From Candidatus Saccharimonadota bacterium (GTDB lineage: Bacteria > Patescibacteriota > Saccharimonadia > Saccharimonadales > Saccharimonadaceae), in contig WRLL01000001.1 of NCBI GenBank assembly GCA_009777625.1, positions 1 to 64,000 of the forward strand: DNA of 64,000 nucleotides. The letters run 5' to 3'. A program made the position numbers and the translations under genes. Below the pieces are notes generated by a model. That model was not told the origin of the DNA. It ran no database searches and saw nothing but the letters and a program-made list of their open reading frames with translations. This document shows, one piece after another, positions 37,452 to 46,907 of the stretch (the stretch's first letter is position 1; each line of letters starts with the position of its first letter).

Positions 37452-38001
37452 CTAATTTCTTTATCGCCAGCAGAGAGAAATCAAACAACGGCGAATCGGC
37501 TTTGGCTAATTTTAAATGGCCATCCTTAACTGCATGTATCACATCATTAATATTGTACCAATCAACCGCTGTGACTTCTTGATCAGAGAAACTGGTCTGC
37601 AAATCCTTTTCGATTTTGTACGCATAAACAAAGTGCAGTTCCGGTTCCGGTGGCGTTGGCCATGAATTTATCAACGGCAATGTGCCAATAAAGGCCAAAT
37701 CATCTGCCGATATTTCCAGACCAAGCTCTTCGTGCATTTCGCGTAGTGCTGCTTCCAACGGCTGCTCACCAAAATCAAGATGTCCAGCCGCTGACACATC
37801 CAGATAACCGGGCCATAGACGCAGGTTCTCGTTTCTGGTTTGCAACAAAACTTGCTGCCCCCCCCCGCCTTCGTTTTGACGCCATAGAAAAATCGTCGCA
37901 ACACCAATCTGTTGGCCGTCAGGCATGGGTGTTCCTTGAACATACGGCGCATCTACCGGTTGGCCGTTCATGTAGTAATTTTGCCATGGTTCTTTATGCA
38001 T
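37444..38001 (-). CDS. NUDIX hydrolase; contains a G9 tract
   Basis: GHLDFGEQPLEAALREMHEELGLE Nudix box. Confidence 0.9.
   Translation of the reverse strand: MHKEPWQNYYMNGQPVDAPYVQGTPMPDGQQIGVATIFLWRQNEGGGGQQVLLQTRNENLRLWPGYLDVSAAGHLDFGEQPLEAALREMHEELGLEISADDLAFIGTLPLINSWPTPPEPELHFVYAYKIEKDLQTSFSDQEVTAVDWYNINDVIHAVKDGHLKLAKADSPLFDFSLLAIKKLAI
37858..37866 (-). repeat. poly-G9 tract in NUDIX CDS
   Basis: ccccccccc on + strand; NEGGGGQQ. Confidence 0.95.
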
Positions 38002-38599
38002 TGTCGTCCTCGTTTAATGCTGCTTTAATTTTATCATAAGAAAATCCCTGTCGCGCAAGGTAGGCGATTAACTTTTGCTCATTTTCGTAATTCTTGCGTT
38101 TTTTGGCGATAAGATTTTTCAGTGCTTGGTCTTCGTCAAATTCTTCTGATTCGTTCAGAACTTTTTCAATAATTTCTGATTTGATTCCTTTTTTCATTAG
38201 TTCCATTTTCATTTTTCGCGTGGAGAAATTTCGTAAAGAGGCCCGCGAACGAACAAAACTTTCTGCGAATTTTTCGTCGTTCAAATAACTGCGTTCATAT
38301 AAACGTTCAATGACTTTCTCCAAGTTTTTTTTCGACCATTGTTTGCGCCAGGCATAGTCGTGGATTTCTTTTTCGCTTCTTATGCGACGAGAAATTAAAT
38401 CGACGGCCGCGACGTAATTCTTGCCAAAGTCTGACTCGCCCTTTAATTCGTCCAATTTATCCTCGGAAATTTCATCGCCTTTTTTCAAGCCAATTTTGAC
38501 CAATTGTGTTTCGTCCAAAGAAAACGAATATTTGTCGTCGACAAAAACATTGTAGCGCCCGGCAGTTTTGACGGCCGGCGCGATTTTACTGATTTTCAC
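37994..38599 (-). CDS. recX: regulatory protein RecX
   Basis: AAVDLISRRIRSEKEIHDYAWRKQWSKKNLEKVIERLYERSYLNDEKFAESFVRSR. Confidence 0.88.
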   Translation of the reverse strand: MKISKIAPAVKTAGRYNVFVDDKYSFSLDETQLVKIGLKKGDEISEDKLDELKGESDFGKNYVAAVDLISRRIRSEKEIHDYAWRKQWSKKNLEKVIERLYERSYLNDEKFAESFVRSRASLRNFSTRKMKMELMKKGIKSEIIEKVLNESEEFDEDQALKNLIAKKRKNYENEQKLIAYLARQGFSYDKIKAALNEDDNA

Positions 38600-38864
38600 T
38601 TTTGCTGGGATTATTTGCCGCGAATTTCTTGCTAATCAAGAAATAGAACAGGCCGATTAACAGGGCGGTCGCAACCCAAGACAGAATCGCCATGGCTAGT
38701 CCTTTTTCCAGCGCAGGCCAAATCTCGCCAAGACCGATGATTGTAAAGATGTTCATGATTTCATAGTCAGCCTGGATGATCGATTGGACAAACAGAATAA
38801 ACATGTGAATGCTGGCGCTGGTAAACATGGTTAGACCGGTGGCAAAAGCTAATCTCTTTAACAT
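38586..38864 (-). CDS. small membrane protein
   Basis: Three hydrophobic segments; TATACT 6 nt before ATG. Confidence 0.6.
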   Translation of the reverse strand: MLKRLAFATGLTMFTSASIHMFILFVQSIIQADYEIMNIFTIIGLGEIWPALEKGLAMAILSWVATALLIGLFYFLISKKFAANNPSKSENQ

Positions 38865-38955
38865 AGCGTAAGTATATTATTTTGTAGCTCGATTGTCAAC
38901 GCATCAGCAAAACTAGTGCGAAAGCTAAGGCACAGGATTACGGGAGAACAAAAGA

Positions 38956-39384
38956 TTATTCGGAGGCAACCACAGGTCCCCATTCGATAGATTCCTTACG
39001 CTCTCCAGTTGAGCTGTCCTTGGGGAAAACGGTAAATCCTATCGGTGGCTGCTCTGACACATCGACCTTAAGGGCCGTTGTGGCATCTGCCAATTGCTTC
39101 CATTCTTCTTTGTTGACTTTCAGCAACAACTGCGAGTATGCTGTCAACTCTTCGGTGGAAACAGGTATTGATGAACCTTGAAAGCCACTAAGAGCTAGCA
39201 CGATTTCGGAGCAATTTTGTACTGGCGTCATTGGAATAGACATTACACGGACAGTCTCTGGATCTTTTATCCCTACAATACCCGATACTGACACGCGAGG
39301 CATCATGTCAGTGACCTCTTTTGAGATCCTTAATATATCTGGGTCGCCGAGATCCTCGCTGTGATAAATATTTAATTTTGGCAT
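38956..39384 (-). CDS. hypothetical protein
   Basis: 142-aa ORF with AGGAG SD. Confidence 0.65.
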   Translation of the reverse strand: MPKLNIYHSEDLGDPDILRISKEVTDMMPRVSVSGIVGIKDPETVRVMSIPMTPVQNCSEIVLALSGFQGSSIPVSTEELTAYSQLLLKVNKEEWKQLADATTALKVDVSEQPPIGFTVFPKDSSTGERKESIEWGPVVASE

Positions 39385-39419
39385 ATATCTCCTTAATCTA
39401 AATATTTAAATACAACTCG

Positions 39420-39461
39420 TTAGCCACCACATTCACAACCGCAACCGCAATCACAGTTCAT
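39420..39461 (-). CDS. 13-aa cysteine-rich micro-ORF coupled to recA
   Basis: ATG AAC TGT GAT TGC GGT TGC GGT TGT GAA TGT GGT GGC TAA = [18 protein letters not shown] overlap with recA stop. Confidence 0.55.
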   Translation of the reverse strand: MNCDCGCGCECGG

Positions 39462-40495
39462 TATTCTTCCTCTTTTTTGACAGCCGTTCTGACTTTTTTG
39501 TCAATTTCGGCTAAGACTTTTGGGTTGTCTTTCAAATATTGTTTGGCGGCTTCGCGGCCCTGGCCAATCGTGGCGTCGTTATATTTGTAAAAGGCGCCGG
39601 ATTTCGCAACGACATCGTGCATCGCGGCCAGGTCTAAAACATCGCCGGTCGTCGAAATGCCCTCGTTGTACATGATGTCGAATTCGGCCTGACGGAAAGG
39701 CGGCGCGATTTTATTCTTGACAACTTTTACGCGCGTACGGTTGCCGATGACGTCTTCGCCGGCTTTGATCTGGCCGATTCTTCTGATATCCACTCTTTGC
39801 GATGCGTAAAATTTCAGAGCATTTCCGCCGGTCGTAGTTTCGGGGTTGCCGAACATGACGCCGATTTTCATGCGGATTTGGTTGATGAAAATCACCGTTG
39901 CTTTGGACTTATTAATAATTCCGGTAAGTTTTCTAAGTGCTTGCGACATCAAACGCGCCTGTAATCCCGGCAAAGAATCACCCATGTCGCCGTCGATTTC
40001 GGCCTGAGGAACCAATGCCGCGACAGAGTCCAAAACGATCAAATCAACCGCATTCGATCGAACCAAAGTCTCGACGATTTCCAGCGCTTGTTCGCCGTTG
40101 TCGGGTTGGCTGACAAGAAGGTTCGCCGTATCCACGCCCAAGCGTTTGGCATAAATCGGATCCAGCGCGTGCTCAGCATCGATGAAGGCCGCTGTGCCGC
40201 CTTGTTTTTGAACCTCAGCCACGGCGTGCAAAGTCAAGGTCGTTTTACCACTGGATTCCGGGCCGTAAATCTCAACAACGCGACCCTTTGGATAGCCGCC
40301 ACCCAGCGCCAGATCCAGCGACAGAGTGCCCGATGGAATCGTCTCGACATTGATTTTATACGCGTCGCCCAATTTCATGATCGAGCCATCACCAAAATTC
40401 TTGGAAATCTGCTGTAACGCCAGATCGAGCGCGGCCGATTTCCCCGCCGCATCAGAAGATTTTTCGCCCATGGTTTTAGATTCTTTTTTGGCCAT
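39461..40495 (-). CDS. recA: recombinase RecA
   Basis: [36 protein letters not shown]. Confidence 0.98.
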   Translation of the reverse strand: MAKKESKTMGEKSSDAAGKSAALDLALQQISKNFGDGSIMKLGDAYKINVETIPSGTLSLDLALGGGYPKGRVVEIYGPESSGKTTLTLHAVAEVQKQGGTAAFIDAEHALDPIYAKRLGVDTANLLVSQPDNGEQALEIVETLVRSNAVDLIVLDSVAALVPQAEIDGDMGDSLPGLQARLMSQALRKLTGIINKSKATVIFINQIRMKIGVMFGNPETTTGGNALKFYASQRVDIRRIGQIKAGEDVIGNRTRVKVVKNKIAPPFRQAEFDIMYNEGISTTGDVLDLAAMHDVVAKSGAFYKYNDATIGQGREAAKQYLKDNPKVLAEIDKKVRTAVKKEEE

Positions 40496-40537
40496 TTTCG
40501 TCCCTCCTTAGAAATTATAGTCCTATTATAACATAAA

Positions 40538-40930
40538 CTATTCGCGGCGGCCGAATAAGAAATCCACCCATTGATTGAGGTTGGATTTTGCTGGTACTTC
40601 GGTCGCAGCCTGATTATTATTCTGCTCTGACGATACTGCCACCTTTGGCAAAAGAACCAGGTGCTCGCCGGGATTGGCCTTGCCCAATAGTGCGCGAGCC
40701 TGTAAATCCAGGAATTCATTGGTCTGAAAATATGCCTGTTCTAGCCTGAGATTTTGATTCTGCAGTTCGATTAGCTGATTATCTAACCGCGCCTGATCGA
40801 CTTGACGCTGCAGGTCGTAGTTGTGATTCAACACGCCAATCGCGCCCAGCGCCCACGAACCAGCCAAAACCAACGCCGCAATCAGCACGATGTTGTTTAG
40901 GGTCAGATATTTTTTTATGTCGCCGGACAT
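40538..40930 (-). CDS. septum formation initiator (FtsL/DivIC-like)
   Basis: N-terminal TM, coiled coil, RALLGKANPGEHLVLLP. Confidence 0.75.
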   Translation of the reverse strand: MSGDIKKYLTLNNIVLIAALVLAGSWALGAIGVLNHNYDLQRQVDQARLDNQLIELQNQNLRLEQAYFQTNEFLDLQARALLGKANPGEHLVLLPKVAVSSEQNNNQAATEVPAKSNLNQWVDFLFGRRE

Positions 40931-40970
40931 ATGATTATTTTAACATATGTCTGATATAATAACTACTTAA

Positions 40971-41046
<76 letters not shown>

Positions 41047-41049
41047 CAA

Positions 41050-41640
41050 TTATTTACTCAGGACCTGTCTGATGGCTCCATCATAATTATGAACTCCGGT
41101 GTCAACCAATTGTTCCGCTCTTGTCCATTGCTCTGGAGTCAAGTTCACATCAGATAGCTCCTCCGCAATTTCAGTGCTAAAGTCCGTCAAATCTGGTAAT
41201 AAGTCCCTTGCGATATTCTTGTCATGTTCGTTCGACATGTTTTCTATTTCGTTACTAATATTGATTTTGTCCAGAGGTGATAGCATATAACTTGTTTCGT
41301 CTAAGCGGTTGTCCTGATGCCGACTGCGATTTCTGCGATCTTTCTTGCTTACCGAAATATCCAACAAAATGCTTATTAATAATTTCCTCGACCGATCGTC
41401 TTGCCATGAGAGAATGTCGAGGCTTCTAATTAGCAAGGGAATGTTTATGATGTCGCCATTGACAGGTACTTCCTTGTTGCGGCCAGGATCAGTAATGCCA
41501 AGAATACGAGCAGCAAGCGATTCGGTTACAGGACCTCTGGGTCTTATTATCCCGCGAGCAGGAGTGGGTGTATCATCGATGGGTGTACCGTCAAACAGAG
41601 TGTCCTGCGAATAGTCCGTATTATTCTGCAAATCTTTCAT
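41050..41640 (-). CDS. hypothetical protein
   Basis: 196-aa ORF; TATAGT 7 nt before ATG. Confidence 0.6.
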   Translation of the reverse strand: MKDLQNNTDYSQDTLFDGTPIDDTPTPARGIIRPRGPVTESLAARILGITDPGRNKEVPVNGDIINIPLLIRSLDILSWQDDRSRKLLISILLDISVSKKDRRNRSRHQDNRLDETSYMLSPLDKINISNEIENMSNEHDKNIARDLLPDLTDFSTEIAEELSDVNLTPEQWTRAEQLVDTGVHNYDGAIRQVLSK

Positions 41641-41672
41641 CTATTAAACTATACCACAATCGGAATAGAGAC

Positions 41673-41703
41673 AAAAAACGCGCCCATATAAGAGCGCGTT
41701 TTC
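41673..41703. terminator. intrinsic terminator
   Basis: AAAAAACGCGCCCATATAAGAGCGCGTTTT. Confidence 0.8.
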
Positions 41704-41715
41704 ATTACCCAAAAA

Positions 41716-41928
41716 CTAGCGATTCTTCTTGACAGTCAAAAAGCCATTGCGCGGATTTTCCACAACGCTGTAGCCTTCTGGCAGTTCGGTCGGCACGCGG
41801 CCGTTGCTGTTGTCTTCGGCTTTCGCGAAGAAGTAGATTCGCTGTTCGCGGCCGCCGCGCAAGATTACGTCCTTGTAGTGCAAAAAGTATTTTACGCCCT
41901 TAGAGTTGGTGTGGGTGTAAGTTGCCAT
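41716..41928 (-). CDS. conserved small protein
   Basis: YFLHYKDVILRGGREQRIYFFAKAE...LPEGYSVVENPRNGFLTVKK; SD present. Confidence 0.7.
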   Translation of the reverse strand: MATYTHTNSKGVKYFLHYKDVILRGGREQRIYFFAKAEDNSNGRVPTELPEGYSVVENPRNGFLTVKKNR

Positions 41929-41994
41929 AATTCTCCTCCTTATTATTGCTTACACGACAGATTATATCACGCTGAATTCCCCTGTCAAGCTTTC

Positions 41995-42654
41995 TCATGC
42001 GGCGCGATATTTGAATTTCAGAATAAGCTTAAGGATTAACAGTAGTACCAGGCGCAACACGATGACGAAAACTAATAAAAAGCTGATCAAGAGAGAAATT
42101 CCGGCCAGATCAGGACTCCAGCGGGCCGGCGCATATTCGATGTAATAAGCATCGGGGTCAGGCGGTGGAACGTTATTTTGATCCAGGTCAGTGATTTCAC
42201 TGGTACCGACGCGAGCCGCCACACAGTTCGCCCAAGCTCGATAGCCAAAACTCGTTAACTGCGGTCGACATTCTTCGGAAGCGCGCTGATAGGCACCTGC
42301 GTCGATTTCCGGCGGTCGATTGGCCTCGAGAGCGGCTGCCGCGGCCTGATCGTACAAAGTTTGCAACGCCACACGACCCGTGTAAGTATTCATGTGATTA
42401 GCCACAAAGTTTTGCAGGTTTTTAGCAGCCGTTGTGACTTTGTTAATATCGCCTGTTTCGTCGGCTGCGATTAATTCAGCGCGTTTTTCAATCATCCCAA
42501 GGTTGTTCAGGCGCAAGAAAATCGCGGTCAGCATAACGAAAAGCAACAAGATTATCAGCAGCTGCCAGGTTTTGATCTGGCCGAGGCGTTTCAGCCAGCG
42601 GCGATCGCGCAGTAGGCTAGCCTTGTCATGAAAGTGATTTTTCCACCCGTTCAT
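41995..42654 (-). CDS. two-TM membrane protein
   Basis: 219-aa ORF with TM segments near both ends. Confidence 0.6.
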   Translation of the reverse strand: MNGWKNHFHDKASLLRDRRWLKRLGQIKTWQLLIILLLFVMLTAIFLRLNNLGMIEKRAELIAADETGDINKVTTAAKNLQNFVANHMNTYTGRVALQTLYDQAAAAALEANRPPEIDAGAYQRASEECRPQLTSFGYRAWANCVAARVGTSEITDLDQNNVPPPDPDAYYIEYAPARWSPDLAGISLLISFLLVFVIVLRLVLLLILKLILKFKYRAA

Positions 42655-42675
42655 TGCTCTTATTTTATCACACTA

Positions 42676-42780
42676 GCGCAGATTCGTACTTGCTGCGCGA
42701 CTCTTTTTGACGGAAAAAGTGTCAGAGACGAGCCGTGTAACGACACGCGCGAGGAACGGCGCAGGAAGTATGATCTGCGC
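42676..42780. repeat. palindromic structured element (copy 2), intergenic upstream of the Mur ligase
   Basis: GCGCAGATTCGTACTTGCTGCGC...GCGCAGGAAGTATGATCTGCGC outer stem; CTTTTT-GACGG-AAAAAG and CGTGT-AACG-ACACG hairpins. Confidence 0.75.
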
Positions 42781-42806
42781 GATCATATGTATGTTAAAAT
42801 ACAATC

Positions 42807-44111
42807 ATGAACATCTTTATTTCGGGGATTGGCGGCGCGGGTCTGGGGCCTTTAGCAGAAATCGCGTTAGACGCGGGATTCTCAGTAGCCGGCTCGGAAC
42901 TGCAACATACTTTACAGACAGACGAGCTAGAACAGCGCGGTGTCAAGATCTTTTACGAGCAAACAGCCGAGAATTTGGCGCGGTATCATGCAGAAAAGCC
43001 GATTGATTGGTTCATTTATACCGGTGCGCTAGCCGACGACGCGCCAGAGTTGGCTTTCGCACGCGAAAATGGCATTCGCGCCAGCAAGCGCGACGAATTC
43101 CTGGCTGAATTTATCAAAGAGAAAAATCTGCAACTATTAGCTGTGGCTGGCACGCATGGCAAAACTACAACAACAGCGATGTTGGTCTGGGTTTTTCATC
43201 AACTAGGTCATCCAGTTTCTTATTCAGTTGGAGCAACCTTACCGTTCGGCGCTAGCGGTAATTATGACCCCACGGCCAGATTTTTCGTTTATGAGGCTGA
43301 CGAATACGATCGAAATTTCTTGCAATTCTCGCCCGCCCGGTCGCTGATTGTGTCATTAGATTACGACCATGCCGACGTTTACAAAACTAAGGAAGACTAC
43401 AACGACGCTTTTCGCCAGTTCATTGATCAGTCGGGTCAGACGATTTTGTGGCGAACTGCAGCCGAACAACTGGAATTAGAAAGTACGGATGAAAATTCGA
43501 CGATTTTGGATGGTAAGGTACCGCGCGATGAAATTAATCTGGTCGGCGGAACAATGCGAATGAACGCTAAACTGGTTTTGGAGATGCTCCGCGAAGTTTT
43601 GGATGACTTTAACGAAGCAGAAATCAAGAAGATTTTAGCGGACTTCCCCGGAACATCGCGCCGTTTCGAAAAACTATTTGACAATCTTTACACTGACTAT
43701 GCTCACGCTCCGGCTGAAATCGCTGCCACGTTGGAAAGGGCCCGCGAAACTGTGCAAGAAACGGGACAGAAAATCGTCGCCGTTTACCAGCCGCATCAAA
43801 ACCTGCGTCAGACAGAGATTGCTAAGGAGGGTGGATATAGCGACAGTTTCAACGGCGCTGACAAGATTTATTGGGTGCCAACGTATCTGGTACGTGGCGA
43901 CTTGGTTGAAAGTGCGCCAGCCGTTCTTTCGTCAAATGATTTAATTAAAACTTTGTCTGAATCGGTCCAAGAAGTCGCAAAATCAGCCGAACTGGATGAC
44001 AATTTGTGGAAAGTAATTCAAGAGCACTTAGCGAATAATGATTTAGTTATCATTATGGGCGCCGGACCAATTGATAACTGGCTGCGCGATAAATTATTTG
44101 GACAAAAATAG
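42807..44111 (+). CDS. Mur ligase family protein (MurC/Mpl type)
   Basis: GIGGAGLGPLAEIALDAG; AGTHGKTTTTAMLVWVF; TDYAHAPAEI; PHQNLR. Confidence 0.9.
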   Translation: MNIFISGIGGAGLGPLAEIALDAGFSVAGSELQHTLQTDELEQRGVKIFYEQTAENLARYHAEKPIDWFIYTGALADDAPELAFARENGIRASKRDEFLAEFIKEKNLQLLAVAGTHGKTTTTAMLVWVFHQLGHPVSYSVGATLPFGASGNYDPTARFFVYEADEYDRNFLQFSPARSLIVSLDYDHADVYKTKEDYNDAFRQFIDQSGQTILWRTAAEQLELESTDENSTILDGKVPRDEINLVGGTMRMNAKLVLEMLREVLDDFNEAEIKKILADFPGTSRRFEKLFDNLYTDYAHAPAEIAATLERARETVQETGQKIVAVYQPHQNLRQTEIAKEGGYSDSFNGADKIYWVPTYLVRGDLVESAPAVLSSNDLIKTLSESVQEVAKSAELDDNLWKVIQEHLANNDLVIIMGAGPIDNWLRDKLFGQK

Positions 44112-44118
44112 GTCTATA

Positions 44119-44556
44119 CTAACTCTTATACAAGACCGCTTCACGATAATTCTCTAGTATCTGAGCATGCGATTTGAAAATATTGCCCGGTAATTTGTCC
44201 AGCGGAAAATAGCGCCATTCGTCGCATTGATCCGGCTCTAGAATCTGCGGCGTCCAGGTTGGTTCAAGCAGTTCAAAACTGATGTGAATATGCTGCTCTG
44301 GATCGCCAGAAATCAAATCATCACCCACCGAAACCAACCGCAATTCGTGTGGCAGAATGTTCGCGCCCAGCTCCTCGAGCATCTCGCGGCAAAGCCCGTC
44401 AGCTAATCTTTCGCCATATTCCAGACATCCGCCCGGCAGCGCCCAACTGCCGGCGCCGTAGGCCTTCTTGCCGCGCAGCCCTAGCAAAATTTCATCGCCT
44501 TTTCTTGCTAACAATTCGACGCCAATGAAAATCGGTTCCTGGCTATTTTTTACCAT
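44119..44556 (-). CDS. NUDIX hydrolase
   Basis: GGCLEYGERLADGLCREMLEELGA. Confidence 0.9.
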   Translation of the reverse strand: MVKNSQEPIFIGVELLARKGDEILLGLRGKKAYGAGSWALPGGCLEYGERLADGLCREMLEELGANILPHELRLVSVGDDLISGDPEQHIHISFELLEPTWTPQILEPDQCDEWRYFPLDKLPGNIFKSHAQILENYREAVLYKS

Positions 44557-45985
44557 GATGCCCTTTCTTTGCGTTAGTGAACTCGGCATATTTTATTGAC
44601 AGCTTTTCACGCGTGAATCTCTCTTCATAGCTAGTCATGACTTTGGCTTCGTCCGGTGCATCGGAGTTGTGTAAATCACGCGTCACAAATTTGTTTTTCC
44701 AGCCGTCTCTAGCAAATTGCTCCAGCGACCAATCGAATAATGGTGCGTTGTCGGTTTTAAAAAATAATTCACCATCAGGTTTTAGAACTTCTTTGTATTG
44801 ATCTAGGAATCGTGATGAGGTTAAGCGTTTGCCACCGTCGCTGGATAAATATTTGTCGAAGTTTTTGGTGCTTTCGGTGTCGAAATCGCGCAAATCTTTT
44901 TCGTAGATTTTTAAATTCTTGGCGTAATCTTTGTCATCTGGAAAGCGTAATAAATCGTGATAGAATTTGGAAAGTTCAGCACGCTTACTTTGGTAAATTT
45001 CGCGCGCAAACGGATCAGGAAAAGTCAACCAGACTTCGCTGGCCGATCCGACCGGTACAACGTTTTTTAATTTATCGGCCGTTGTAAATATAAAGAAAAT
45101 ATTAGTAATTCCCTCTTCCATAGCGCGCCGCGCGCCGCGGTACAAGCGATCGGATTTCCTGTCGATTGCCAAGTAGATTTTGTCAGGATTTCGCTTGGCC
45201 AGTTCGACGAGGAATTCGCCGCTGCCAGCGCCGATTTCGAGAACGATTTCTTTGTCGGATGACAATAATTCTTGATACTTCTCTGCCCATTCATCCAATC
45301 GAAAACAATTCTCGTACGCGTCGAAATTGGCAAAGCGAAATTGTTTGCGGCGACGTGTGATAACGAAATCTTCGGGATGTGGCCGGCCGTCACTACGTAC
45401 CGTCTCGACCGTGCCATCGGTGCGGAATTTTACCATACGACTGGGCGTGGCGGTTGCGGCATTACCACCATCAATGTACAGGTCCACCGCATCACCAAAA
45501 TACTTTCTCGCCTCGGTTATATTCTGCGCCGGAGGCTGACCGGGCAAATTAGCGCTGGGCGCACAGAGTGGGCCGGTTTTATGCAAAAGATCGCGCAGAG
45601 CATTGTCATTCGGCACTCGGAAACAAATCTCCGGCGGATCCCACCGCGTATCGGTCAGCAGATTTTCGTTGGCGCCCACAGCCTGAAAGATGACACTGGT
45701 AGCGCCTAAGTCTGGGTCGGGACGGCTGGGCCAAATATTTTTCAGCCTTGCCAGAACTTCCGGTTGGATTTCGACTAGTCGCGCGACTGATTCGACGCTA
45801 TCTGCCAGGACGAGAAATCCTTCCTTCTGATTGTGTCGACGTATCGTATGTAACTTCTTGACCGCCGTCTGATCTAGCGCCAACGCAAAGATACCGTAAA
45901 TCGTGTCACTTTTCATGACAACTAGATTGCCAGCCGTCAGTTCAGTTACGATCTTGTCGAAATTGTCCTCGATATCCTTTCGCAT
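44543..45985 (-). CDS. fusion: TsaC/YrdC-Sua5 threonylcarbamoyl-AMP synthase + TrmB tRNA (m7G46) methyltransferase
   Basis: N: GNLVVMKSDTIYGIFALALDQTAVKKLHTIRRHNQKEGF...CAPSANLPGQPPAQN; C: EIVLEIGAGSGEFLVELAKRNPDKIYLAIDRKSDRLYRGARRAMEEGITN...EVWLTFPDPF. Confidence 0.9.
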   Translation of the reverse strand: MRKDIEDNFDKIVTELTAGNLVVMKSDTIYGIFALALDQTAVKKLHTIRRHNQKEGFLVLADSVESVARLVEIQPEVLARLKNIWPSRPDPDLGATSVIFQAVGANENLLTDTRWDPPEICFRVPNDNALRDLLHKTGPLCAPSANLPGQPPAQNITEARKYFGDAVDLYIDGGNAATATPSRMVKFRTDGTVETVRSDGRPHPEDFVITRRRKQFRFANFDAYENCFRLDEWAEKYQELLSSDKEIVLEIGAGSGEFLVELAKRNPDKIYLAIDRKSDRLYRGARRAMEEGITNIFFIFTTADKLKNVVPVGSASEVWLTFPDPFAREIYQSKRAELSKFYHDLLRFPDDKDYAKNLKIYEKDLRDFDTESTKNFDKYLSSDGGKRLTSSRFLDQYKEVLKPDGELFFKTDNAPLFDWSLEQFARDGWKNKFVTRDLHNSDAPDEAKVMTSYEERFTREKLSIKYAEFTNAKKGHHGKK

Positions 45986-46068
45986 AACGAATATTTTACC
46001 ACAAAAATACTTTTGCCTTAAGTAGTCAATGATTGGAAACATAAACGTTTTTCTGGTACAATGGCCAC

Positions 46069-46905
46069 ATGGAGAGGTTTTCTGAATGGTTGAGTGGGGT
46101 TGATTGGCTACACATGCTGCTTATCATCGTCATCGGTGCAGTGATTTACAAAACCATCGGCTTTGTTATCAGATGGCTTGTACATCATGTAGGGAAAGTA
46201 CAGAGAAAGGAGAGTCGCAGCGAACGGCGCAAGCGTTTGAAGACTCTGTCTAATCTTTTCACGACAGTGGCGAAAGTTATTGTTGTGCTGACTATAATCT
46301 TCACAATCCTCAGTGATCTGCAAGTGAATCTAGTGCCGCTGTTTGCTAGTGCTGGCGTGGCTGGTGTGGCGCTGGGCTTTGGTGCGCAGAATATTATCAG
46401 AGACGCGCTGGCTGGCTTCTTTATTATTCTAGAAAATCAGTTCCGAGTTGGCGACTATATTGATGTTTCTGGAATTGGTCTGCCTGGTGATTCCAGCAAT
46501 GGCACGGTCGAGCGAGTATCAATCCGCACGACGACATTGCGTGATCGCAACGGCAACGTACACTTTATTCCTAATGGAGCGATTGTCCAGGCGATTAATA
46601 AAACTATGGGGTTCAGCAAAGTCCACTTTACTTTTGCCGTCGGGACTGGTACTGACACCGATTCTCTGATTAAGTTGATTGACGAAATCGGCCGCAAATT
46701 GGCCAAAGAAAAGAAATGGGAAGCCAAAATCGTCGACCCGCCGCACTTTTCCGAGATCGGCCAGATCGGTAAGGAAGGTTTTAACGTAACAATCAGCGGC
46801 ACGACCGAACCGGCCGATCAGTGGGACGTTAGTTCAGAATTTCGCCGTCGCCTGGTGGCCGGCATGAAAGAACATGGCATCGAAACAGTCGCAGCCATTG
46901 ATTAA
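46069..46905 (+). CDS. MscS-family mechanosensitive channel
   Basis: AGVAGVALGFGAQNIIRDALAGFFIILENQFRVGDYI; IPNGAI. Confidence 0.93.
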   Translation: MERFSEWLSGVDWLHMLLIIVIGAVIYKTIGFVIRWLVHHVGKVQRKESRSERRKRLKTLSNLFTTVAKVIVVLTIIFTILSDLQVNLVPLFASAGVAGVALGFGAQNIIRDALAGFFIILENQFRVGDYIDVSGIGLPGDSSNGTVERVSIRTTTLRDRNGNVHFIPNGAIVQAINKTMGFSKVHFTFAVGTGTDTDSLIKLIDEIGRKLAKEKKWEAKIVDPPHFSEIGQIGKEGFNVTISGTTEPADQWDVSSEFRRRLVAGMKEHGIETVAAID

Positions 46906-46907
46906 GA

